Shown: positions 8,676 to 18,390, numbered from the stretch's first letter. The stretch: DNA of 64,000 nt from SIG603 sp964370775 (GCA_964370775.1 CAYJKT010000004.1:1-64000), one strand, 5' to 3'. Made by a program: numbers and translations. The notes: a model not told the origin generated them from the sequence alone.

Positions 8676-9578
8676 ATGGAACAATTAGTTACCACCATAT
8701 TTAACGGAGCAAGTTTGACATCTATAATATTGCTTACATCACTAGGGTTATCCATTACTTTTGGATTAATGCGAGTAATAAATATGGCACACGGAGAATT
8801 TTTAATGATAGGCGCATATACAACTTATGTTGTTCAAAATCTTGTAGCAAGCTTTGTATCTCCTGAACATCAGAGCATATATTACATAATTGCTATACCT
8901 ACTGCGTTTTTGGTATCATTCCTTATTGGAAGTTTGCTTGAAAAACTTGTTATTGCAAGGCTTTATGGCAGAGAGATAGATTCTTTGCTTGCAACATTCG
9001 GAATAAGCTTAATTTTGCAACAAGCAGCTAGGTCAATTTTTGGCACACAAGGCGTTAACGTTACTGCTCCTGAATTTTTACAAGGTGGTATAGAAGTTGG
9101 CGGCGTGACATTCTCATATAACAGATTGTTTATTATAGGGCTTGTAATATTCTCTTTGCTTGGCGTTTGGTTTGTTATGCATAAATCAGGTTTTGGCAAA
9201 CAAATGAGAGCAGTAATGCAAAACAGAGCTATGGCACAATGTATGGGTATAAATTCTAGAAGAGTAGATAATATAACCTTTGCGATGGGTTCAGGTATTG
9301 CTGGAATTGCAGGATGTTCAATTGCACTTTTAGGCTCTATTGACTCTACAATAGGTCAAAGCTACATAGTAAATGCATTTATGGTAGTTGTGCTTGGTGG
9401 TGTAGGAAATCTTGCAGGAACAGTGATAGGTTCAGGAATTGTTGGTTTTGCAAGCATTTTTACAGAGAATTACACTTCATCTATGATAGCAAAAGCGATA
9501 GTGTTATTAATTGTTATTATTTTCCTACAAAAACGTCCACAAGGTTTATTTGTGATTAAAAGCAGAAGTTTAGATTAG
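8676..9578 (+). CDS. urtB: Urea ABC transporter permease UrtB
   Basis: 300 residues, with hydrophobic segments throughout, of the LivH/UrtB branched-chain amino acid/urea permease family. Signature stretches are GLSITFGLMRVINMAHGEFL near the N-terminus and NAFMVVVLGGVGNLAGTVIG near the C-terminus. It pairs with UrtC in the membrane. A GAGGAAGG site precedes the start. It is part of the urtABCDE run with only 15 bp before urtC. Confidence 0.94.
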   Translation: MEQLVTTIFNGASLTSIILLTSLGLSITFGLMRVINMAHGEFLMIGAYTTYVVQNLVASFVSPEHQSIYYIIAIPTAFLVSFLIGSLLEKLVIARLYGREIDSLLATFGISLILQQAARSIFGTQGVNVTAPEFLQGGIEVGGVTFSYNRLFIIGLVIFSLLGVWFVMHKSGFGKQMRAVMQNRAMAQCMGINSRRVDNITFAMGSGIAGIAGCSIALLGSIDSTIGQSYIVNAFMVVVLGGVGNLAGTVIGSGIVGFASIFTENYTSSMIAKAIVLLIVIIFLQKRPQGLFVIKSRSLD

Positions 9579-9593
9579 TAAAGGAGAGTTATT

Positions 9594-10676
9594 ATGAATT
9601 TAATCAAAAAAAATCCAAGTAACTCTTGCTTTGGTGCAATAGTTATTATATTAGCAGTAATGCCTCTTTTGCTTAATATGGGAATATTAAGTGGTGGCTC
9701 AGACATTATTTTTATTGGAAAATGTATAGCGTTTGCTATTGTCGCAATTGGTTTAGATTTAATTTGGGGTTATACTGGAATTTTAAGTTTAGGGCATGGT
9801 TTATATTTTGCACTTGGTGGTTACGCAATGGGTATGTACTTAAAATTGCAAAGCACAGAGGGTGGAATAACTGACTTTATGCATATTGGTGGCTTAACAG
9901 AGCTTCCGTTGATTTGGAAACCGTTTTTATCATTTCCGTTAACTATTTTAATGATACTTGTCGTGCCTGCACTTGTTGCTGGATTAATAGGATATTTTAT
10001 TTTTAAAAACAGAGTAAAAGGCGTGTATTTTTCTATTATATCTCAGGCATTAACATGGGCGGCGTACTCAATCTTTATAGCATTATCTCCTTATACAAAC
10101 GGAAACGTAGGTATTACAGAGATTAAATCAGTTTTTGGAAGCGTAAAAGGAGACGCTAACAGAGACAACATGTTTTTGTTATTCTATGTAGCGATAATTA
10201 TTTTGATTTTGGTTTATGTTGTTGCTAAGTTTTTGGTGGAGCGTAAATTTGGTAAGATATTGATAGCGATTAGAGACGGAGAAAACAGAACATATTTTTC
10301 AGGATACAATGTTAGCTCATACAAAACATTTATCTACATTTTGTCAGCAGTGATAGCTTCTATAGCTGGTGCGTTATTTGTGAACTTTAACGGAAGTATC
10401 ACACCATCAGAGATGACAATTTCTTATTCTATCACTATGGTTATTTGGGTTGCAGTTGGTGGCAGAGGCACGATAATTGGCGCGGTAATCGGTGCATTCT
10501 TAATTAATATTGCAGAATATAATTTAAGCTCAGGCGCTACTGTAGAAATTTGGCAATACATAATAGGTGGAATATTCTGCTTAACAATTTTGTTCTTTAA
10601 AGGTGGTATAGTTGGCATAGTTAAGGAGCAATTACCAGCGTATATTAGAAAAGTTAGAGCTAAAAAAGTAGCATAG
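9594..10676 (+). CDS. urtC: Urea ABC transporter permease UrtC
   Basis: 360 residues, LivM/UrtC type. It has about nine or ten membrane segments, with the conserved GLDLIWGYTGILSLGHGLYF near residue 60 and VAVGGRGTIIGAVIGAF near the C-terminus. It forms the membrane channel with UrtB. AAAGGAG lies upstream. A gap of about 90 bp separates it from urtD, the only sizeable gap in the permease/ATPase part of the operon. Confidence 0.94.
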   Translation: MNLIKKNPSNSCFGAIVIILAVMPLLLNMGILSGGSDIIFIGKCIAFAIVAIGLDLIWGYTGILSLGHGLYFALGGYAMGMYLKLQSTEGGITDFMHIGGLTELPLIWKPFLSFPLTILMILVVPALVAGLIGYFIFKNRVKGVYFSIISQALTWAAYSIFIALSPYTNGNVGITEIKSVFGSVKGDANRDNMFLLFYVAIIILILVYVVAKFLVERKFGKILIAIRDGENRTYFSGYNVSSYKTFIYILSAVIASIAGALFVNFNGSITPSEMTISYSITMVIWVAVGGRGTIIGAVIGAFLINIAEYNLSSGATVEIWQYIIGGIFCLTILFFKGGIVGIVKEQLPAYIRKVRAKKVA

Positions 10677-10766
10677 ATAAATAAATCTTTTATCATATAT
10701 AGACTTCGCATGATAGAGGTATAATATATTTTTGCACCGAGCGAAGCGGTGGAATGGAGCATTATT

Positions 10767-11540
10767 ATGGAAAATACAAAAGTGCTAGATATAAAGAGTG
10801 TATCTGTTGTGTTTGATGGATTTCAAGCTTTAACAGATGTGAAAGCACAGGTTATGCGCAACACAATACATTTTTTTATAGGCCCAAATGGTGCTGGTAA
10901 AACAACTCTTTTAGATATAATTTGCGCAAAAACAAAGCCGACATCAGGTACAGTAAAGTATTATCCAGAGGGTAGAGAGCCTGTTAGACTAACTGGAATG
11001 AAAGAATATAAAATAGTTGGCGAGGGTATAGGCAGAAAGTTTCAAGTGCCGTCTGTGTTTATCAACCTAACGGTTAAAGAAAATATGATACTTGCTTTAA
11101 AGGGCAACAAAGGTATAATAGACAGCATTTTTAAAAAGCCGACTAATGAAGACATGGAAAATATAAGCAGTGTGTTAGAACGAGTTAGATTAACTCATAG
11201 GCTAGATGTAAGAGCCGGCACTTTGGCACACGGAGAAAAACAATGGCTAGAAATTGCAATGCAGTTAGTGCAAAAACCAGAGATAATTATGCTTGATGAA
11301 CCAGCAGCTGGAATGGGTAAAGAGGAGACATATCGCAGTGGTGAAATCTTAAAAGAGATAAAAAAAGATTGCACAATTATAGTTATAGAACATGATATGG
11401 AATTTGTTAAGCAAGTGGCTGATATTGTTACAGTTTTACACGAGGGTAAAGTGCTTATGGAAGGTAGCATTGATGAAGTTTTAGCAGACAAAACAGTTCA
11501 GTCTGTGTATCTTGGAAGAGGAGGAGAAAAAGATGCTTGA
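10767..11540 (+). CDS. urtD: Urea ABC transporter ATP-binding protein UrtD
   Basis: 257 residues from the ATG at 10767, which has TGGAGC eight bases upstream; an earlier in-frame ATG at 10749 overlaps that site and is rejected. Walker A is GPNGAGKTT, Walker B IIMLDEPAAGM. The signature region reads LAHGEKQWLEIAM, the LSHGxxQWLEI form seen in UrtD/LivG rather than LSGGQ. The H-loop is VIEHDMEFV. The 3' end overlaps urtE by 8 bp, so the two ATPases are translationally coupled. Confidence 0.94.
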   Translation: MENTKVLDIKSVSVVFDGFQALTDVKAQVMRNTIHFFIGPNGAGKTTLLDIICAKTKPTSGTVKYYPEGREPVRLTGMKEYKIVGEGIGRKFQVPSVFINLTVKENMILALKGNKGIIDSIFKKPTNEDMENISSVLERVRLTHRLDVRAGTLAHGEKQWLEIAMQLVQKPEIIMLDEPAAGMGKEETYRSGEILKEIKKDCTIIVIEHDMEFVKQVADIVTVLHEGKVLMEGSIDEVLADKTVQSVYLGRGGEKDA

Positions 11541-12225
11541 TATTAAGGGTGTAAGCTGTTATTACGGCGAAAGCTTAGTTATAGAAGACCTTAACTTTCA
11601 TGTTCCAAAAGGCGAGATAGTAAGCTTGATAGGCAGGAACGGTGTAGGCAAAAGCACTACATTAAAAAGCATTATGGGACTTGTGAAAACTCCTAACGGA
11701 AGCATAACATTTAATGGTGAAGATATTATTAAAGTTCCAACCTATAACAGAGTGAAAAAGGGTATAGGATATGTACCACAAGGCAGAGATATTTTTCCTC
11801 AAATGACAGTAGCAGAAAATATTGAGCTAGGACTACAACCTTTAGGTGGTAAAGGTAAAATACCTGATTATATTTACGATTTATTCCCTGTGCTTCCAAA
11901 ATTTGCGAAGCGTAAGGGAGGAGATTTATCAGGAGGACAGCAACAACAGCTTGCAATTGCTAGAGCATTAGTGGCTAACCCTGAGATATTAATTCTTGAC
12001 GAACCAACAGAGGGCATACAGCCGTCTATAATAAAAGATATAGGTAAAGCTATTAGAAAAGTTAATGAATGGAAAGGTATCACAGTATTAATTGTTGAAC
12101 AATATCTTGACTTTGTCATGGAAAATAGTACAATAGTAAATGTTATGGAAAGAGGAGAAATTATCTATAGCAATAAAACTAAAGACAGTAATGTTACAGA
12201 GATACAAAAAATCATGACTGAATAA
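11533..12225 (+). CDS. urtE: Urea ABC transporter ATP-binding protein UrtE
   Basis: 230 residues from the ATG at 11533, which follows AGAGGAGGAG; upstream in-frame codons lie inside that site. Walker A is GRNGVGKST, signature LSGGQQQQLAIARAL, Walker B ILILDEPTEGIQPSII. The TEGIQPSI stretch is the UrtE/LivF type. It acts with UrtD to energise urea import. It ends 13 bp before the REC-histidine kinase gene, suggesting one transcript through to urease. Confidence 0.94.
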   Translation: MLDIKGVSCYYGESLVIEDLNFHVPKGEIVSLIGRNGVGKSTTLKSIMGLVKTPNGSITFNGEDIIKVPTYNRVKKGIGYVPQGRDIFPQMTVAENIELGLQPLGGKGKIPDYIYDLFPVLPKFAKRKGGDLSGGQQQQLAIARALVANPEILILDEPTEGIQPSIIKDIGKAIRKVNEWKGITVLIVEQYLDFVMENSTIVNVMERGEIIYSNKTKDSNVTEIQKIMTE

Positions 12226-12238
12226 TGGAGAAAAGTTT

Positions 12239-13324
12239 ATGAAAAACACTGAGACTGTTATGATAGTAGACGATGCACCTGAGCATATTGCGTTTGCAGG
12301 GGCAATACTTAGAAACGCAGGCTACAAAGTTATTGCTGCAACTAGTGGCGAAACAGCATTGAACATATTAACAAAAACTATACCAGATTTAATTGTGCTT
12401 GATATTAATATGAGTGGAATGAATGGGTTAGATGTGTGCCGAAAAATAAGAGAAGACAAACAGCTTGGTGAAATTCCAATAATATTTCTAACGGAAGAAA
12501 AATCCTCTGATATAATAGCAGAGGGTTTTTGTGCTGGTTGTTCGGATTATGTAACAAAGCCATTTGTAAAAGCAGAATACCTTGCAAGAATAAGCACTCA
12601 TCTAAAAATAGCAAGGCACCAAAAAGAGCTGTTAGAGTCTTATAACGAACTTAACATGTTTTGCTCTGCTGTATCGCACGACTTAAAATCGCCATTAAAT
12701 GTGATGAACATGCTTATAAAAGAAATGGAAAAAGAGCTGAGTGAAAAAAATGATGACTACGAAATTCAACTAGGCGAGCTTTTATCGTTAGTAGATGATA
12801 AATCTATAACGCTTATAAAAATGATAGAAAGATTGCTAGATTTTTCTAGAATGTGCAACATAAAACCTCTAATAAAAAAGCTAGATTTAAAAGATATTAT
12901 ATCGAATGTATTTAACGAGCTAACCATATTACAATCTGGAAGAAAAATCAGCCTTAAAATTCATGATATGCATGATATAAAAGGTGACGAAGTACTGATA
13001 AAGCAATTGGTAGAGAATATAATAAGCAATTCTATAAAGTTTACAAAACACAAGAAAAATGCTATAATAGAAGTAAAATCTGCTAAAGAAAATAATTATA
13101 CGGTTATAAGTATTAAAGATAACGGTATTGGCTTTGACATGACGTATAAAGATGCTTTGTTCAAGATATTTAGCAGACTACACGATGACATAGAGTATGA
13201 GGGCAACGGTGTAGGGCTTGTTTTGATAGACAGTATAATGAAAAGGCACGGAGGATATGTGGATATAAGTTCTGTTATAAATGAGGGAACAGAGATAAAA
13301 CTGTATTTTAAAGATAACATGTAA
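12239..13324 (+). CDS. Receiver-histidine kinase fusion inside the urea operon
   Basis: 361 residues with no membrane segment. An N-terminal receiver (phosphoacceptor in VLDINMSGMNG, conserved Lys in VTKPFVKAEYL) is followed by a HisKA H-box (CSAVSHDLKSPLNVM), an N-box (ENIISNSIKF), DNGIGF and a GNGVGLVLI G2 box. It is cytoplasmic and must be driven through its REC domain or a partner, for example the hybrid kinase at 2914. It lies 13 bp after urtE and 15 bp before urease ureAB, so it is probably co-transcribed and links import to hydrolysis. Its output partner is unknown. Confidence 0.88.
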   Translation: MKNTETVMIVDDAPEHIAFAGAILRNAGYKVIAATSGETALNILTKTIPDLIVLDINMSGMNGLDVCRKIREDKQLGEIPIIFLTEEKSSDIIAEGFCAGCSDYVTKPFVKAEYLARISTHLKIARHQKELLESYNELNMFCSAVSHDLKSPLNVMNMLIKEMEKELSEKNDDYEIQLGELLSLVDDKSITLIKMIERLLDFSRMCNIKPLIKKLDLKDIISNVFNELTILQSGRKISLKIHDMHDIKGDEVLIKQLVENIISNSIKFTKHKKNAIIEVKSAKENNYTVISIKDNGIGFDMTYKDALFKIFSRLHDDIEYEGNGVGLVLIDSIMKRHGGYVDISSVINEGTEIKLYFKDNM

Positions 13325-13339
13325 AGAGAGGGAAATTTT

Positions 13340-14020
13340 ATGCGTTTGACACCCAGAGAACTTGATAAATTAATGTTGCATTATGCTGGTAATGTAGCAA
13401 AGCAACGCCTTGACAGAGGTGTAAAGTTGAATTATCCAGAGGCGATAGCATATATATCTGCACAGCTTTTAGAAAAAGCAAGAGACGGAATGTCTGTGGC
13501 AGAGCTTATGCAAGAGGGCAGAAAAATACTGAGTGCTAAGGACGTAATGGACGGAGTAGCAGAAATGATACACGAGATACAAATTGAAGCTACTTTTCCA
13601 GACGGCACAAAGCTTGTAACAGTGCACGACCCGATTGAATGTACTAATAAAATAATTCCAGGGGAAATCATACCAAAAGAGGGTACTATTATTCTGAACG
13701 AGGGCAAAGAAACCTGTGAGATAGATGTTACTAACACAGCAGATAGACCAGTGCAAGTTGGTTCACATTTTCACTTTTTTGAGGTTAATAAGTCGCTTAG
13801 TTTTGACAGAAAAAAATCATTTGGTATGCGTCTTGATATTCCGTCAGGCACAGCATTAAGATTTGAACCAGGCGAGACAAAGTCCGTAAGTTTAACAAAA
13901 ATAGGTGGAAGCCGTGAGGGATATGGATTAAACGCACTTGTTAATGGCTGCTTTGATGATGAAACAGTTAAAAGCGAAGCCATAAAAAAAGCCGAAAACC
14001 TAGGCTTTAAGGGGATATAA
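13340..14020 (+). CDS. ureAB: Urease gamma/beta subunit fusion
   Basis: 226 residues. Residues 1-100 are the gamma subunit (MRLTPRELDKLMLHYAGNVA, YPEAIAYISAQLLEKARDG). About 108-220 are the beta subunit (PGEIIPKEGTIILN, VGSHFHFFEVNKSLSFDR, DIPSGTALRFEPGETKSV). A short linker joins them in one frame without a stop. Fused gamma-beta chains are known from Helicobacter (there named UreA); most Firmicute ureases have separate ureA and ureB. It builds the (alpha-beta-gamma) trimer with UreC. Confidence 0.95.
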   Translation: MRLTPRELDKLMLHYAGNVAKQRLDRGVKLNYPEAIAYISAQLLEKARDGMSVAELMQEGRKILSAKDVMDGVAEMIHEIQIEATFPDGTKLVTVHDPIECTNKIIPGEIIPKEGTIILNEGKETCEIDVTNTADRPVQVGSHFHFFEVNKSLSFDRKKSFGMRLDIPSGTALRFEPGETKSVSLTKIGGSREGYGLNALVNGCFDDETVKSEAIKKAENLGFKGI

Positions 14021-14054
14021 GATTGTATTAATCAAGTGAAAGGAATGAGAATAT

Positions 14055-15767
14055 ATGTATGAAATAAGCAGAAAAGCATACGCAGATATGTTCGGTCCAA
14101 CTACTGGAGACAGAGTGCGTTTAGCTGATACATCGCTTTTGATAGAGATAGAAAATGATTTTACTGTTTATGGTGACGAGGCAAAATTTGGCGGCGGAAA
14201 GTCAATTCGTGACGGAATGGGACAATCTAGCTTGCATAAAGATGATGAGTGTCTTGATACTGTTATCACTAACGTTGTGGTTGTTGACGCTAGTGGAATA
14301 TATAAAGCAGATGTTGGAATAAAAGGTGGTAAGATTACAGGTATTGGAAAATCAGGTAATCCTCATATCATGGATGGTGTTAGCGATAACATGATAATTG
14401 GTGCGTCTACAGAGGCGATAGCTGGCGAGGGGTTAATTCTTACAGCTGGTGGAATTGACACACACATTCATTTTATATCACCAACACAGGTTCACACAGC
14501 ATTATACAGTGGTGTCACTACAATGATAGGTGGAGGAACAGGCCCTGCTGACGGAACAAATGCGACAACGTGTACTCCAGGAGATTTTAACATTGAGATG
14601 ATGTTAAAAGCAGCAGAGACTTTACCTATGAATTTAGGCTTTTTGGGCAAAGGTAATTGTGCTGAGGAAGAACCAATAATAGAGCAGATAAAAAGTGGTG
14701 TTGTAGGCTTAAAATTGCATGAAGACTGGGGCTCTACACCAGCTGCTATAGATAAATGCTTAAGCGTAGCTGATAAGTATGATGTTCAAGTATCGATACA
14801 CACAGATACATTGAACGAGGGTGGATTTGTTGAAGATACACTTGGTGCAATAGGTGGAAGAACGATACATACTTACCACACTGAGGGAGCTGGTGGTGGT
14901 CACGCACCAGATATAATTACAGCGGCTGCAATGCCAAATGTTTTACCGTCCTCAACAAACCCTACAATGCCTTTTACAACAAACACTATAGACGAACACC
15001 TTGATATGCTTATGGTGTGTCATCATTTAGATAAAAAGAACAAAGAAGATGTAGCGTTTGCAGACTCTAGAATTCGTCCAGAAACTATAGCAGCAGAAGA
15101 TATTTTGCACGATATGGGTATATTCTCTATGATGAGTAGCGACTCACAAGCTATGGGTAGAGTGGGCGAGGTTGTTACAAGAACATGGCAAACAGCAGAC
15201 AAAATGAAACAGCAAAGAGGAAAATTAAGCGAAGATACTGAGCTAAATGATAATTACAGAGTAAAAAGATATATCGCAAAATACACTATTAACCCAGCAA
15301 TTACACATGGTATTTCAGATTATGTAGGCTCTATAGAAGAAGGTAAATATGCTGATTTAGTTTTATGGAAACCAGCACTTTTTGGTGCAAAACCTGAGAT
15401 GATTATAAAAAGTGGTGTAATTGTGGCATCTAAAATGGGTGATGCAAATGCATCAATTCCAACGCCTCAACCAGTAATTTACGCTGATATGTTTGGTGGA
15501 TATGGCGATGCTTTGAAGACTTCATCAATTACATTTGTGTCTAAATACGCTTATGAAAATGACATAAAAACAAGGCTTGAACTAAAAAGAAATGTTTTAC
15601 CTGTAAAGAATTGTCGTGATATTGGTAAAAAAGATATGGTGCATAATGATGTTATAGCAAATATCGAAGTAGACCCAGAGAGTTACACTGTTAAGGTAGA
15701 CGGTGAAAAAGTGAGCTGTGAAGCTTTTAGCACGCTTTCGTTAGCTCAAAGATATTTTATGTTTTAA
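14055..15767 (+). CDS. ureC: Urease alpha subunit (catalytic)
   Basis: 570 residues, normal length. All active-site residues are present: His137 and His139 (GIDTHIHF), the carbamylated Lys220 and His222 (VGLKLHEDWG), His249, His275, Cys322 and His323 on the mobile flap (MVCHHLDK) and Asp363 (SSDSQAMGR). They are offset by +3 from Klebsiella numbering. It hydrolyses urea to ammonia and carbamate at a dinuclear nickel centre. Maturation is by the UreEFGD proteins encoded just downstream. Confidence 0.98.
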   Translation: MYEISRKAYADMFGPTTGDRVRLADTSLLIEIENDFTVYGDEAKFGGGKSIRDGMGQSSLHKDDECLDTVITNVVVVDASGIYKADVGIKGGKITGIGKSGNPHIMDGVSDNMIIGASTEAIAGEGLILTAGGIDTHIHFISPTQVHTALYSGVTTMIGGGTGPADGTNATTCTPGDFNIEMMLKAAETLPMNLGFLGKGNCAEEEPIIEQIKSGVVGLKLHEDWGSTPAAIDKCLSVADKYDVQVSIHTDTLNEGGFVEDTLGAIGGRTIHTYHTEGAGGGHAPDIITAAAMPNVLPSSTNPTMPFTTNTIDEHLDMLMVCHHLDKKNKEDVAFADSRIRPETIAAEDILHDMGIFSMMSSDSQAMGRVGEVVTRTWQTADKMKQQRGKLSEDTELNDNYRVKRYIAKYTINPAITHGISDYVGSIEEGKYADLVLWKPALFGAKPEMIIKSGVIVASKMGDANASIPTPQPVIYADMFGGYGDALKTSSITFVSKYAYENDIKTRLELKRNVLPVKNCRDIGKKDMVHNDVIANIEVDPESYTVKVDGEKVSCEAFSTLSLAQRYFMF

Positions 15768-15783
15768 TGGTAAGGGGAAAATA

Positions 15784-16296
15784 ATGATAGCAGATAAAAT
15801 TTTAGGAAAACTAAGTGAAATTACAACAGACAAAAAAGTAGAGACTGTATCTTTTGAATGGTTTGAGATTGAGAAAAAAAGAATAGCAAAAACTGCATCA
15901 GACGGCACAGACTTTGGTGTAGCAATTGATGGAGATATTGAAGACGGCGACATTTTAGCACAAACAGATGATAAAATTTATGTTGTAGCTATATTGCCGT
16001 CACGATTAATCAAAATAAATGTTAACACAGCTATAGAAATGGGTAGGTTGTGTTTTGAACTTGGGAACAGACACTTAACTTTAAAAATAGAAGAAAAATG
16101 TGTGACAGTACCTTTTGATGAACCTACATTTTTGTACCTAAAAAAATTAGGGTTTGATGCAAATGATGTAACAGAAGCGTTTAGTGGGTTTATAGAATGT
16201 AAAGCACATGGAGCCTCACATTCTCATGCACACGAGCATTCTCATGACCATTCGCATGGACATTCACACGGAGAAGGACACCACCATGTGCATTGA
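15784..16296 (+). CDS. ureE: Urease nickel metallochaperone UreE
   Basis: 170 residues. An N-terminal peptide-binding domain is followed by the metal-binding domain (GNRHLTLKIEEK) and a His-rich tail at about 148-170 (alternating His with Ser/Glu/Asp/Gly), which stores or delivers Ni2+. It lies between ureC and ureF and overlaps ureF by 11 bp. Confidence 0.94.
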   Translation: MIADKILGKLSEITTDKKVETVSFEWFEIEKKRIAKTASDGTDFGVAIDGDIEDGDILAQTDDKIYVVAILPSRLIKINVNTAIEMGRLCFELGNRHLTLKIEEKCVTVPFDEPTFLYLKKLGFDANDVTEAFSGFIECKAHGASHSHAHEHSHDHSHGHSHGEGHHHVH

Positions 16297-16969
16297 TGTA
16301 ACATTACTAAAAATGTTGCAAATATCAGATAATCTGTTTCCGATAGGTGGGTTTACGCAGTCAAATGGTTTGGAGACTTTTATTCAAAAAGATAAGATTA
16401 CGACAGCCTCTGACTTGAGTGAATACATGAAAAACTTTGTGCAATTAATAACATATAATGAGCTTATGGCACTGCGTTATGGATATGAATTTGCAGAAGA
16501 TAGTGAAAAACTTTGTAAATATGATAATCTGTATTCAGCATATAGAGCACCTTATGAGATAAGGTTAGGTAGTGAAAAACTAAATACCAGATTTATAAAA
16601 GTGCTAGAAAAAATCACAGATTATCCACTTTTGCAAAACTATAAACAGCTAATTCAAAAAGGATTGTGCTATGGCAATCACCCATTTGGTGTAGGAATAT
16701 ATATAAAAGAAAATGACATAGATATAAACTTAGGTATGCTTTGTTATTGCTATAGCTTGACGGCCACAACCATTACAAATGCAGTTAAAATCATACCTTT
16801 AAGCCAAAATGACGGACAAATTATCTTAGCAAAATCTTTTGATGACATTTTGCAAGCAGTGCAACATGCGTTATCTGCAAATGAAGAAGATTTCGGATTG
16901 AATGGTTCACAAACGGATATTTATGCAATGAACCATGAAACACTATATTCAAGACTATATATGAATTAA
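16286..16969 (+). CDS. ureF: Urease accessory protein UreF
   Basis: 227 residues from the ATG at 16286, which has GGAGAAGG nine bases upstream inside the ureE tail; an upstream in-frame ATG at 16208 would lengthen the overlap without a ribosome site. The helical fold is recognisable from SDNLFPIGGFTQSNGLET, AYRAPYEIRLGSEKL and HPFGVGIY. UreF works with UreG and UreD as a GTPase-activating scaffold during nickel insertion. Confidence 0.93.
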   Translation: MCIDVTLLKMLQISDNLFPIGGFTQSNGLETFIQKDKITTASDLSEYMKNFVQLITYNELMALRYGYEFAEDSEKLCKYDNLYSAYRAPYEIRLGSEKLNTRFIKVLEKITDYPLLQNYKQLIQKGLCYGNHPFGVGIYIKENDIDINLGMLCYCYSLTATTITNAVKIIPLSQNDGQIILAKSFDDILQAVQHALSANEEDFGLNGSQTDIYAMNHETLYSRLYMN

Positions 16970-16983
16970 TCAAGGAGAATAAA

Positions 16984-17595
16984 ATGAGCTATGTTAAAAT
17001 TGGAGTAGGTGGCCCTGTAGGTTCAGGCAAAACTGCTCTTATAGAAAGACTTACAAGAGTGATGTCAAAAGAATACAGTATATGTGTTGTTACTAACGAT
17101 ATTTATACAAAAGAAGACGCAGAGTTTTTGATTAAAAATTCTGCATTGCCTAAAGAGAGAATTGTGGGAGTTGAAACTGGTGGTTGCCCACATACTGCTA
17201 TAAGAGAAGATTGCTCTATGAATTTGGAAGCAGTTGAAGAAATGGCAGAGAAATTTCCTGATGTGCAAATTATTTTTGTTGAGAGTGGTGGAGATAACTT
17301 ATCTGCTACTTTTAGTCCCGATTTGGCAGATGCATCTATCTATGTTATTGACGTTGCACAAGGGGAAAAAATACCACGTAAAGGAGGACCAGGTGTTACA
17401 AGAAGTGACTTACTTGTTATTAACAAAACGGACTTAGCACCTATGGTTGGCGCAAGCCTAGAAGTAATGGCTTCTGACTCCAAAAGAATGAGAGGAGAAC
17501 GCAAGTTCTTGTTTACAAACTTAATGTCTTTAGAGGGACTTGATAATGTAATTAATTGGATTAAAACAGATGTTTTGTTTGAAAACAAGGCATAA
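16984..17595 (+). CDS. ureG: Urease accessory GTPase UreG
   Basis: 203 residues. The P-loop is GGPVGSGKTALIERL, the metal-binding CPH motif lies in ETGGCPHTAIREDCSMN, and the switch/GTPase motifs include FVESGGDNLSATFSP and INKTDLAP. It supplies GTP-driven nickel delivery to apo-urease. AAGGAG precedes the ATG; 14 bp after ureF. Confidence 0.97.
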   Translation: MSYVKIGVGGPVGSGKTALIERLTRVMSKEYSICVVTNDIYTKEDAEFLIKNSALPKERIVGVETGGCPHTAIREDCSMNLEAVEEMAEKFPDVQIIFVESGGDNLSATFSPDLADASIYVIDVAQGEKIPRKGGPGVTRSDLLVINKTDLAPMVGASLEVMASDSKRMRGERKFLFTNLMSLEGLDNVINWIKTDVLFENKA

Positions 17596-17622
17596 AATAT
17601 GTGAGAAAGGAATATCTTTAAT

Positions 17623-18390
17623 ATGAATAGTGAACTTTATTTAAAGACTATTTTCAGAAATAATCAAACAGATATTGAAGATATGTTTTTTACTCCACCG
17701 TATAAAATCACGTCTCCATTTAAAAACGGCACTCATTCAGACATTATGATAATGTCGGCGAGTGCCGGCATTTTGGGTGGAGACAAGCATGTTAGCGACT
17801 TTGTTATAGGCGAAAACAGTGATGTATCTATCATATCGCAAAGTTACGAAAAAGTTATGGATACTCATGGTGACACAGCTATTAGAGAGACAAAAATTAC
17901 AGTGTGTGATAATGCTAAATTAGTATATATCCCATACCCAGTTATTCCTTTTAAAAACAGCGATTATCGTAGTGATACAGAGATAAATATAAAGAGAAGT
18001 TCGGCACTGATTTACACAGATATTTTCTCCTGTGGGCGAGTTGGAATGGGCGAAGAATTCCTTATGAATAGTTTTGTCGGTAAGGTGATTATTAATATAG
18101 AAGATAAAATTGTGTTTGCAGACAACACTGTGATTACTCCTAAAAAATTTAGGTACAATTCTATAGGTCAGTGGGATAAATATACCCATAATGGTTTGAT
18201 GTATATATACTTGCCGACTATAGATAATGATAAAATAACAGAAGAAATAAGAAAGATAAAAGCAAATAATTTTGAGATAGCAGTTAGCAAAGCATTGGTA
18301 GGATTGTCTGTTAGAATGCTTGCGAACAGTGGAGACGAAATTTACAGTGTCTTTCAAGAAATTGCTGATATAATGAGTAAAAAAATATAG
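17623..18390 (+). CDS. ureD: Urease accessory protein UreD (UreH)
   Basis: 255 residues. The UreD fold is visible from KNGTHSDIMIMSASAGILGG near residue 40, YIPYPVIPFKNSDY in the middle and SCGRVGMGEEF at about 138. It binds urease and tunnels nickel from UreG/UreF. It is the last gene of the urease run and is followed by a strong terminator. The protein is slightly shorter than proteobacterial UreD, which is usual in Firmicutes. Confidence 0.9.
   Translation: MNSELYLKTIFRNNQTDIEDMFFTPPYKITSPFKNGTHSDIMIMSASAGILGGDKHVSDFVIGENSDVSIISQSYEKVMDTHGDTAIRETKITVCDNAKLVYIPYPVIPFKNSDYRSDTEINIKRSSALIYTDIFSCGRVGMGEEFLMNSFVGKVIINIEDKIVFADNTVITPKKFRYNSIGQWDKYTHNGLMYIYLPTIDNDKITEEIRKIKANNFEIAVSKALVGLSVRMLANSGDEIYSVFQEIADIMSKKI

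Noticed and set aside
10697..10751. A possible internal promoter (TATAAT at 10720) and small CACCG/CGGTG hairpin between urtC and urtD
   Set aside because: No -35-like box at the right distance and the stem is only five bases. It may just be a slightly long operon gap.
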